A program made the position numbers and the translations under genes. From Sporosarcina sp. (lineage in GTDB: Bacteria; Bacillota; Bacilli; Bacillales_A; Planococcaceae): a stretch of 7,165 nt of DNA. The DNA lies in the NCBI GenBank assembly GCA_029263945.1, contig JARIDM010000209.1, forward strand, positions 1 through 7,165, written 5' to 3'. Below the pieces are notes generated by a model, which worked only from the letters and a program-made list of their open reading frames with translations, made no database searches and was not told the DNA's origin. Shown here piece after piece: positions 1 through 4,864 of this stretch (its first letter is position 1; every line of letters starts with the position of its first letter).

Positions 1-8
1 ACAAACAT
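1..8 (-). CDS. 5' end of an unidentified gene, cut by the left edge
   Basis: On the minus strand an AGGAGG Shine-Dalgarno sequence (21-16) stands 7 nt before an ATG at 8-6, followed by TTT and two bases of the next codon. A second in-frame ATG at 14-12 lies only 1 nt from the Shine-Dalgarno, too close to be the usual start, so the ATG at 8 is preferred. Only two complete codons are visible and no function can be given. An extended -10 promoter lies upstream, and the terminator at 78-119 separates the gene from the chemotaxis-gene remnant, so it is probably transcribed alone or as the first gene of a unit running off the window. Confidence 0.6.
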
Positions 9-59
9 TGTCATTCCTCCTATTCAATTTCGTTTTCAAAATCTTTCGGTTATATTTTT

Positions 60-68
60 AGTATAGCA
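60..68 (-). promoter_or_regulatory. extended -10 promoter for the left-edge gene
   Basis: Read on the minus strand, positions 68-60 give TGC followed by TATACT, an extended -10 (TGn) element with 5 of 6 matches to TATAAT. The expected start is near 53, giving a leader of about 45 nt before the ATG at 8. The -35 region is T-rich with no good TTGACA, which is acceptable for extended -10 promoters. It lies just beyond the stem of the upstream terminator. Confidence 0.5.
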
Positions 69-77
69 TAATCGACT

Positions 78-119
78 ATATAAAAATAAACCTACTCGGA
101 AATACCGAATAGGTTTATT
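78..119 (-). terminator. intrinsic terminator after the chemotaxis-gene remnant
   Basis: Positions 85-99 pair with 105-119 (15 positions, one mismatch, loop AAATA at 100-104). Read on the minus strand, the stem runs into a T-rich tail (86-82 all T, then ATATAG). It starts 3 nt past the stop codon of the degenerate chemotaxis gene (122-124), so it is that gene's original terminator. The plus-strand exit of the hairpin (TTGTTTAATAG) is less T-rich, so strong bidirectional use is less likely. Confidence 0.75.
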
Positions 120-121
120 GT

Positions 122-272
122 TTAATAGTTGAAAGCTTGGATGGTTTCTTGTAATCGAATGGCCATTTCGGCTAAGTGTGTAGAGGCTGCGGCCAATTCC
201 TGAAATGATGAGTAAGAAAAATAGAATTATACCGAAACCAATCTGTAGCTTTAACTTTACGTTTAGTTTCAT
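122..272 (-). pseudogene. methyl-accepting chemotaxis protein remnant (large internal deletion)
   Basis: From the ATG at 272-270 the minus strand encodes MKLNVKLKLQIGFGIILFFL, then LIISGIG: a basic start followed by a hydrophobic segment, typical of the first membrane span of bacterial chemoreceptors. From about position 209 the +1 frame encodes SFQELAAASTHLAEM and then AIRLQETIQAFNY, ending in TAA at 124-122. This resembles the extreme C-terminus of Bacillus-type chemoreceptors (QELAA...LQE.I..F). The two ends meet near 200-215 out of frame. Family members are usually about 550-670 residues, so the ligand-binding, HAMP and nearly all of the methylation/signalling domains are gone. Reading on in the N-terminal frame gives about 50 unrelated residues. 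No good Shine-Dalgarno precedes the ATG. A pseudogene is much more likely than a functional short protein; the exact deletion point cannot be fixed from this sequence alone. Confidence 0.75.
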
Positions 273-398
273 CTGGTTTCACTGCTTTAGGATTTCCATA
301 TATTTCTAGTGGGACAGAAAAAATCGGAAGTGATACGAACAACCTATGAAAAATGATTGGTTTATAGGTCGTGTAGTTTATTTGATATAGACAAATTT

Positions 399-1115
399 CT
401 ATAATCGCTTTGGGGTATAATTCATCATCTTGAACATATCTGTCAACTCTTTTTCTGTTAAATCTCGCCACTGGCCAATCGGTAAATCGTTAAGGTAAAT
501 GTTGAGTATGCGCGTGCGTTGTAGCGTTTTTACGGTAAAGCCAAGTGCTGTGCACATCCGACGAATTTGACGGTTTAACCCTTGTGTTAGCGTAATGTTA
601 AATTTACGCGGGCCAAGCTGTTTCACTTTGCAAGGTTTTGTTGTGGTATCGAGTATGTCGACGCCTGTTTCCATTTCATGTATAAAGGCTGCGGTGAGTG
701 GTTTGTCAACTGTAACAATGTATTCTTTTTCATGGCCGTGTTCTTCACGGAGGATTTCATTCACGATGTCCCCGTCATTTGTTAAGAGGAGCAGCCCGTT
801 GGAATCTTTGTCAAGTCGCCCAATATGAAATACACGAAGCGGATGGTTGACGAAATCTACAACGTTTCCTTTAATGTGCCGTTCGGTTGTGCTCGTAATG
901 CCAACGGGTTTATTGAGTGCGATATAAACGAGTTGTTCTTCGATTTTTACAGGTTTACCGTCTGCACGAACATCGTCTCCGTCATTTACGCGGCTTCCGA
1001 GTTCGGCAAGTTGCCCGTTAATTGTGATGCGTCCGTCTTCAATCCATTTGTCTGCGCCGCGTCTAGAGACAATGCCGGCTGAACTTAAGTATTTGTTAAT
1101 TCGCAATGCGATCAT
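399..1115 (-). CDS. rluF: 23S rRNA pseudouridine(2604) synthase RluF
   Basis: A 238-residue RsuA-family pseudouridine synthase. The family isomerises a uridine of 23S rRNA (U2604 in E. coli RluF, which also acts on U35 of tRNA-Tyr). Residues 4-50 form an S4 RNA-binding domain (LRINKYLSSAGIVSRRGADK). The catalytic domain has ALNKPVGI (66-73), IVDFVNHP-like VVDFVNHP (85-92), and the active-site motif GRLDKDSNGLLLLTNDGD (99-116) with Asp102 as the nucleophile. QGLNRQIRRMC and the RTRI...LPIGQWRDLT stretch follow, as in E. coli RluF, which supports RluF over RluB, RluE or RsuA. It lacks the basic C-terminal tail of E. coli RluF. The ATG at 1115 has AGGA 8 nt upstream; a TTG at 1106-1104 (giving MRINKYL...) is a plausible alternative start. 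It is divergent from the trp operon and probably monocistronic. No clear terminator follows its stop. Confidence 0.9.
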   Translation of the reverse strand: MIALRINKYLSSAGIVSRRGADKWIEDGRITINGQLAELGSRVNDGDDVRADGKPVKIEEQLVYIALNKPVGITSTTERHIKGNVVDFVNHPLRVFHIGRLDKDSNGLLLLTNDGDIVNEILREEHGHEKEYIVTVDKPLTAAFIHEMETGVDILDTTTKPCKVKQLGPRKFNITLTQGLNRQIRRMCTALGFTVKTLQRTRILNIYLNDLPIGQWRDLTEKELTDMFKMMNYTPKRL

Positions 1116-1156
1116 CCTATCTATCCTAAAGTAAGGTCCAATGTATGTTGTTATTC

Positions 1157-1185
1157 AGTTTAAATGAGCATGGGCTTTAATTCAA
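1157..1185 (-). promoter_or_regulatory. sigma-A-like promoter of rluF
   Basis: On the minus strand TTGAAT (1185-1180) is separated by 17 nt from TAAACT (1162-1157). The -35 matches the consensus at 4 of 6 positions (TTGA) and the -10 at 4 of 6, and the spacing is ideal. The predicted start is near 1150, about 35 nt before the rluF ATG. It points away from the trp promoter; the two -35 boxes are 63 nt apart and the stretch between them shows nothing else I can recognise. Confidence 0.5.
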
Positions 1186-1248
1186 TAAAGGACTGTTATT
1201 CAATTTTTATCACCGGGAAACAAATGTATTCAGAATTAACGGAAATGG

Positions 1249-1277
1249 TTGACAATTCTACGTTTGCATTCTATGAT
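1249..1277 (+). promoter_or_regulatory. sigma-A promoter of the trp operon
   Basis: A perfect -35 TTGACA (1249-1254), a 17-nt spacer, and TATGAT (1272-1277, 5 of 6 matches to TATAAT). The expected transcription start is near A1284, about 380 nt before the trpE start codon. The promoter looks strong and shows no overlapping operator that I can see, which fits control after initiation by the leader RNA downstream. Confidence 0.85.
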
Positions 1278-1342
1278 TGGAATAACTTTTTTGTTCACAG
1301 ACGGGCAGAAGGTATCGAAAGCGGTGCCGCCTACGGACAGAT

Positions 1343-1370
1343 GAGCTGAGCATAGAAGAGCATAGCTGAG
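1343..1370 (+). promoter_or_regulatory. candidate TRAP (MtrB) binding site 1: six (G/U)AG triplets ahead of the T-box
   Basis: Six triplets, GAG 1343, GAG 1348, UAG 1353, GAG 1358, UAG 1363 and GAG 1368, start exactly every 5 nt with 2-nt spacers CT, CA, AA, CA, CT. A CAG at 1338 is in the same register but does not match. TRAP is an 11-subunit ring that, when loaded with tryptophan, wraps RNA through (G/U)AG repeats separated by 2-3 nt; known Bacillus sites carry 9-11. Six is short, but the register is exact. A weak hairpin is possible just upstream (GGCA 1304-1307 with TGCC 1325-1328), recalling the 5' stem-loop ahead of the B. subtilis trp triplets. The site lies between the transcription start and stem I of the T-box, and its last triplet could also pair with 1469-1473. 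TRAP binding is inferred; mtrB is not in the window. Confidence 0.7.
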
Positions 1371-1563
1371 GAAATTATTGACTAAGAAGAGTAGCGAAGG
1401 TGAGCGATTTAGAGAGTCAGTGGGTGGTGAAAACTGATTCGCAGCCTTCGTGAATGGACTTAGGAGAGTCTTCTTGAAAGCTTTCAAGGAGAACGTGAAT
1501 CCCACGTTACGGGATGTGCTAGTTTTAGTTAGCACGCCAAGCGTAAGTAGCAATACTTCAACA

Positions 1564-1592
1564 AGAGGTGGCAACGCGGTTCTCCGTCCTCT
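1564..1592 (+). promoter_or_regulatory. T-box antiterminator with acceptor-end binding bulge
   Basis: AGAGG 1564-1568 pairs with CCTCT 1588-1592, and GCGG 1576-1579 pairs with CCGT 1584-1587 (one G-U), with loop TTCT. Between them is the 7-nt bulge TGGCAAC (1569-1575). The UGGC part is complementary to the GCCA end expected of tRNA-Trp with discriminator G73, so the bulge and the UGG specifier agree. The bulge differs from the consensus UGGNACC at one position (A for C). Its 3' strand (1586-1592) is shared with the terminator, so the two structures exclude each other. Confidence 0.9.
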
Positions 1593-1631
1593 GCAATCGG
1601 ACTAATACGTCCTTTTGCAGGGGACTTTTTT
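1586..1631 (+). terminator. intrinsic terminator of the T-box leader
   Basis: Positions 1586-1596 pair with 1615-1625 (11 bp including one G-U), followed by T1626-T1631. The loop contains a nested hairpin, GGAC 1599-1602 with GTCC 1609-1612. It forms when the antiterminator at 1564-1592 is not stabilised by uncharged tRNA-Trp, ending transcription 35 nt before trpE. Confidence 0.95.
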
Positions 1632-1647
1632 AATTCAAAGAATAATT

Positions 1648-1675
1648 GAGCTGAGGAGAGTTGAGATGAGCTTAG
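1648..1675 (+). promoter_or_regulatory. candidate TRAP (MtrB) binding site 2 over the trpE ribosome site and start codon
   Basis: Six triplets, GAG 1648, GAG 1653, GAG 1658, GAG 1663, GAG 1668 and UAG 1673, again start exactly every 5 nt with 2-nt spacers CT, GA, TT, AT, CT. The trpE Shine-Dalgarno (GAGGAGAG, 1653-1660) is made of triplets 2 and 3, and the ATG (1666-1668) spans a spacer and the first base of triplet 5. TRAP bound here would block ribosome loading directly, as described for B. subtilis trpG (pabA), trpP and ycbK. The site lies past the T-box terminator, so it is present only on read-through transcripts. It has the same number of triplets and the same 28-nt length as site 1. 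Two matching clusters on one leader make chance unlikely; binding itself is inferred. Confidence 0.75.
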
Positions 1676-3051
1676 AAAAGACGCATTTGCGCACAACGAT
1701 GAAGAAGATTAATGGTGATTCCTTGACCCCGATTTTAATCTTTAGAAGGTTACAAGGGAAACAGAAATTTTTACTGGAAAGTTCCTCGTTTGGTAAAGGG
1801 GCTGGACGTTATTCATTTATGGGGATGAACCCCGTGAAAGCTTACCGCGGCCAAGATGGGGACATCGAAGAACATGCCTATACAAACGGGCGGAATTATC
1901 AGCACAAAGGGGACTTATATGAGTTGTTAAAACGACTGATGCCAAGGATTACGGATGATGTGGACTTCCCGTTTACAGGCGGCGCAGTTGGCTATGTTGG
2001 ATACGGAGCAGCAAGAACCGGTCAGAACCGAGCAGTAGATGACTTAAAGATGCCCGATGTTTATTTTAACATTTACGATACGCTTATTATTTACGATCAC
2101 CTAGAAAATGAAGTGACCTTACTACACACAACAATCGATCCTGTATACGGACATCCTCAATTAGAAGAGCTAGCAGAAATGATTACGCTTGGCGTCACGC
2201 AAGCAGAGCTGGAAGTAAAGTTATCGCCTTATGAAAGCAAGACTTCGCAGCAGCAATTTGAAGAGAAAGTACGAAAAGCGAAAGCGTTTATCAATAAAGG
2301 GGTAGTCGAACAAATTGTTCTCTCTCGTAGGGTAGAGGCAACGATAGCGGGGGATCCGTTTGTGCTCTATCGCAAATTACGAAAAAGCAATCCGTCTCCT
2401 TATATGTATTATATGGAATTCGATGACCATACCGTCCTTGGCACATCACCTGAGAGCTTAGTGAAGGTCACTGGCGATAAGGTGATGGTCAATCCAATTG
2501 CAGGCACTCGTAAGCGGGCAAAAGACAGAGAAGAGGACCAGGCGCTTGAAAGAGAACTCCGACGTGATGCGAAGGAGCTAGCGGAACACGATATGCTCGT
2601 TGAACTGAGTAAAGAGGAAATGAATCGGTTTTGTCATCCAGAAACCGTTCAGGTAACGCGTAACCGAGAAACAGTAAGGTATGAGCATGTGATGCATCTT
2701 GTGTCTGAGGTTGAGGGGACGTTGGCTGAGGGATTGCATGCCATTGATGCACTAAAAGTTTGTCTTCCAGCAGGGACTGTGACGGGTTCCCCGAAAGCAA
2801 TTGCAATGGACTTGATTGACGAATTAGAAGAGAGTCACCGTGGCATTTACGGCGGCGCAATTGGATACATCGGTTTGAATGGAAACATCGACTTCGCGCT
2901 TACGATCCGTACGATGCTCATTAAACAAGGGAAGGCTTACGTTCAAGCTGGCGCAGGGATTGTGAAAGCATCAAGACCAGCGGATGAATATAGGGAAACC
3001 GTGAACAAAGCCCGGTCTTTACTAGAAGCTGAAGGGGGAAAACAAAAATGA
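1666..3051 (+). CDS. trpE: anthranilate synthase component I
   Basis: TrpE converts chorismate and ammonia (from a glutamine amidotransferase partner) to anthranilate, the first step of the pathway. The ATG at 1666 has GGAG 1655-1658 at 7-nt spacing; an in-frame TTG at 1615 lies inside the leader terminator and is not a credible start. The protein has 461 residues, shorter than the ~515 of B. subtilis. The N-terminal domain has LTPILIF (20-26), LLES (36-39) and GRYSF (47-51). The C-terminal chorismate-binding domain has NPSPYM (242-247), GTSPESL, PIAGTRKR, AEH (306-308), EHVMHLVSEV with the likely catalytic His344, PAGTVTGSPK (368-377) and a C-terminal AGAGIVKAS. LLES and NPSPYM form the tryptophan pocket in known TrpE enzymes, so feedback inhibition is expected. 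Two normally conserved stretches are divergent: KGVVEQIVLSRR (211-222) and LVELSKEEMNRF (311-322). No trpG is adjacent. The stop overlaps the trpD start (ATGA). Confidence 0.93.
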   Translation: MSLEKTHLRTTMKKINGDSLTPILIFRRLQGKQKFLLESSSFGKGAGRYSFMGMNPVKAYRGQDGDIEEHAYTNGRNYQHKGDLYELLKRLMPRITDDVDFPFTGGAVGYVGYGAARTGQNRAVDDLKMPDVYFNIYDTLIIYDHLENEVTLLHTTIDPVYGHPQLEELAEMITLGVTQAELEVKLSPYESKTSQQQFEEKVRKAKAFINKGVVEQIVLSRRVEATIAGDPFVLYRKLRKSNPSPYMYYMEFDDHTVLGTSPESLVKVTGDKVMVNPIAGTRKRAKDREEDQALERELRRDAKELAEHDMLVELSKEEMNRFCHPETVQVTRNRETVRYEHVMHLVSEVEGTLAEGLHAIDALKVCLPAGTVTGSPKAIAMDLIDELEESHRGIYGGAIGYIGLNGNIDFALTIRTMLIKQGKAYVQAGAGIVKASRPADEYRETVNKARSLLEAEGGKQK

Positions 3052-4079
3052 GAGAATATATCAAAGCTGTTGAACAACATAGAAATCTATCTTTTGAAGT
3101 GATGAAGCAGGCTGCGAAGTGCTTGTTTGATGAACAGACATCCAAAGAAGAAATTACACAGTTTCTTCTTGCCTTATCAGCAAAAGGAGAGACGGCCAAT
3201 GAAGTTGCAGCGCTTGCGCATGTTATGCGTTCGTTTGCTGTTGATGTGAACGCAACGAGTGCGCGTCATATGGACAACTGCGGAACTGGTGGCGACGGCG
3301 TGAATAGCTTTAACATTAGTACGACGGCCGCATTTGTATTAGCGGGTGCAGGGGCTTCGGTTGCAAAACATGGCAATCGTAAAATTTCAAGCGCTGCGGG
3401 CAGTCAAGATGTATTGGATGCGCTCGGCATTCATACAAATTTTAGTCCAACAGAGACCACTGAGTTGCTTGAGCAGGAAGGCATTGCCTTTTTATACGCG
3501 CCAAACGTACATCCGAAAATGAAACGAATTGGTGAGGTGCGCCGAGCAATTGGGCAATCGACTATTTTTAATCTCGTGGGCCCATTAACGAATCCAGTTG
3601 CATTACAAACGCAATTCACAGGCATTAATCGACCTGACTTTATTATGGAATATGCGGCTGTTCTCCAAATGCTCGGCCGTGAGCGGGCAATTGTCGTATC
3701 GGGTGCAGGAGGGATGGATGAAGCTTCACTTGCCGGACAAAATGCGTTTGTGTTGCTAGACAAAGGCGACCTCATTCCATTTTCACTAACCGCTGATGAA
3801 GTGGGATTGGCGAAGGCTGACTTGTCTACAATTCGCGGAGGAAATGCAGTCGAGAACGCGGCGATTATTCATTCAATTCTTAGTGGAGAACGCGGTCCCC
3901 GTTTCGATACGGTTGTTTTTAATGCAGGGATTGGGTTATTTTCGGGTGGATACGCCACAACCATTCAAGAAGGGGTCAAATTGGCAACGGACAGTATTTT
4001 ATCTGGACGTGCGCTTGAGAAGTTAGAGACCGTCGTGGCATTTAGTGAAAAGATCAGCCAAAAGGAAGTTGTGCGATGA
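3048..4079 (+). CDS. trpD: anthranilate phosphoribosyltransferase
   Basis: Transfers the phosphoribosyl group of PRPP to anthranilate, the second step. It has 343 residues, the normal length. An N-terminal helical domain (about 1-70) precedes the PRPP-binding GTGGD (79-83) and NISTT (89-93). The KHGNR loop (107-111) follows, with SSAAGSQDVLDALG after it. HPKMKRIGEVRRAIG and TIFNLVGPLTNP form the anthranilate-binding region. GGMDEASL has Asp224-Glu225, the usual magnesium-binding pair. The ATG overlaps the trpE stop as ATGA, and its ribosome site is the GGGGG run in the last codons of trpE, so translation is probably coupled. It is a stand-alone TrpD, not fused to TrpG as in enterobacteria. 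Confidence 0.97.
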   Translation: MREYIKAVEQHRNLSFEVMKQAAKCLFDEQTSKEEITQFLLALSAKGETANEVAALAHVMRSFAVDVNATSARHMDNCGTGGDGVNSFNISTTAAFVLAGAGASVAKHGNRKISSAAGSQDVLDALGIHTNFSPTETTELLEQEGIAFLYAPNVHPKMKRIGEVRRAIGQSTIFNLVGPLTNPVALQTQFTGINRPDFIMEYAAVLQMLGRERAIVVSGAGGMDEASLAGQNAFVLLDKGDLIPFSLTADEVGLAKADLSTIRGGNAVENAAIIHSILSGERGPRFDTVVFNAGIGLFSGGYATTIQEGVKLATDSILSGRALEKLETVVAFSEKISQKEVVR

Positions 4080-4864
4080 CTATATTAGCGACGATTTTGT
4101 GCGAAAAACGATTGGAAGTGGAACGCTTACTTCACGAAAAAATAGCGGTGCCTAAAGATGTTGTTCGTCGGCCCACATTACTTGAGAAGCTTCGCGGTAA
4201 CAGTCATTTGCACGTGATTGCGGAAATGAAAAGAGCCTCCCCCTCGAAAGGGATGATTGCGGAAGGCGTTAACCCCGTAGCACAAGCAATTGCCTATGAA
4301 CAAGCAGGCGCAGCTTGTATTTCCGTTTTAACAGATGCCCCTTTTTTTAAAGGGTCGTTTGCTGATTTGGCGGTAGTTTCGGAAGTCGTGCATACCCCTT
4401 TGTTATGTAAAGATTTTATTATTGATAAGATTCAAATTGACAAGGCAAAAGCTTCAGGCGCCTCGGTTATTTTGCTCATTGCAAGTGCGTTAACGAACGC
4501 TGAATTGTTAGGACTCTTTACGTATGCTACAAATGCAGAATTGGAAGTTCTTGTGGAAGTTCATGATAAAAAGGAGCTTCAGCGGGCACTCGACGTGGAT
4601 GCGCAATTAATTGGGGTGAACAACCGCGACCTAAAAACATTTGAAGTAGACCTCGGTCGAACAGAAGCAATCGCTGAAGTATTTCCATTTCATGAAGGAC
4701 GTGTGTTAATTAGTGAGAGCGGTCTTACGGGGGCTGAAGATGCAGCACGTGTTGCGAAAGTAGGCGCACGTGCGGTGTTGGTAGGAGAATCTTTAATGCG
4801 GAGTGGAAAAGTTGGAGATGCGTTGAAAGAACTGCAAGTTAAATTGCCGTGTGACGAGCGATGA
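4076..4864 (+). CDS. trpC: indole-3-glycerol phosphate synthase
   Basis: Closes the ring of CdRP to give indole-3-glycerol phosphate with loss of CO2 and water. A 262-residue TIM-barrel protein of usual size, not fused to TrpF. All catalytic positions are present: Glu50 and Lys52 in AEMKRASPSKG, Lys112 in LCKDF, Glu161 in VEVH, Asn182 in GVNNRDL and Glu214 in ISESG. The phosphate site GARAVLVGESLM is near the end. The N-terminus begins at the ATG overlapping the trpD stop (ATGA) and matches the usual MTILATIL..K-type start. The stop in turn overlaps the trpF start. Confidence 0.97.
   Translation: MTILATILCEKRLEVERLLHEKIAVPKDVVRRPTLLEKLRGNSHLHVIAEMKRASPSKGMIAEGVNPVAQAIAYEQAGAACISVLTDAPFFKGSFADLAVVSEVVHTPLLCKDFIIDKIQIDKAKASGASVILLIASALTNAELLGLFTYATNAELEVLVEVHDKKELQRALDVDAQLIGVNNRDLKTFEVDLGRTEAIAEVFPFHEGRVLISESGLTGAEDAARVAKVGARAVLVGESLMRSGKVGDALKELQVKLPCDER

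Larger units (their letters stand above)
1380..1631 (+). promoter_or_regulatory. tryptophan-specific T-box riboswitch
   Basis: A tRNA-sensing leader of the trp operon. Stem I: CTAAG 1382-1386 pairs with CTTAG 1459-1463, then comes the specifier loop (5' AAGAGTAG 1387-1394, with the AGTA S-turn; 3' TGAATGGA 1451-1458), then CGAAGG 1395-1400 with CCTTCG 1445-1450. The specifier codon is TGG at 1455-1457 (Trp). G1380/A1465 and A1381/G1464 can form the tandem G-A pairs of the stem I kink-turn. The distal part has AGAGAG 1411-1416 and a TCAGT/ACTGA stem (1417-1421/1433-1437). Stem II is a 10-bp hairpin at 1469-1492. In the IIA/B pseudoknot, stem 1492-1496/1504-1508 has loop ATCCC 1499-1503 pairing with GGGAT 1511-1515. 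Stem III is GTGCTA 1516-1521 with TAGCAC 1530-1535. Uncharged tRNA-Trp should stabilise the antiterminator and allow transcription of trpE-A. Confidence 0.95.

Noticed and set aside
331..372. Imperfect inverted repeat (ACCTAT-type arms) after rluF as its terminator
   Set aside because: The loop is long, the stem is short and AT-rich, and no T-tract follows in the rluF direction.
273..398. Possible sigma-D promoter for the chemoreceptor remnant (CCGATTTT near 335)
   Set aside because: No properly spaced TAAA -35 element; the match is too weak to report.
172..471. 99-codon minus-strand open frame overlapping the rluF end and the chemoreceptor remnant
   Set aside because: It overlaps the real rluF coding end in another frame and shares the junction sequence by shadow; no family features.
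1164..1349. Open frame of 61 codons on the plus strand in the rluF-trp intergenic region
   Set aside because: It runs through the trp promoter and into the leader RNA, has no recognisable protein features and no ribosome site.
1421..1428. Adjacent UGG codons (GTGGGTGG region) as a Trp leader peptide for ribosome-mediated attenuation
   Set aside because: They are in the distal loop of T-box stem I, and no start codon with a ribosome site leads into them.
1615..1665. In-frame TTG extending trpE upstream by 17 codons
   Set aside because: It lies inside the terminator stem and has no ribosome site; the ATG at 1666 has a Shine-Dalgarno and matches the family's start region better.
2489..2860. 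Long antisense frame within trpE, and similar frames inside trpD, trpC, trpF and trpB
   Set aside because: Shadows of well-supported genes, with no ribosome sites or domain features.
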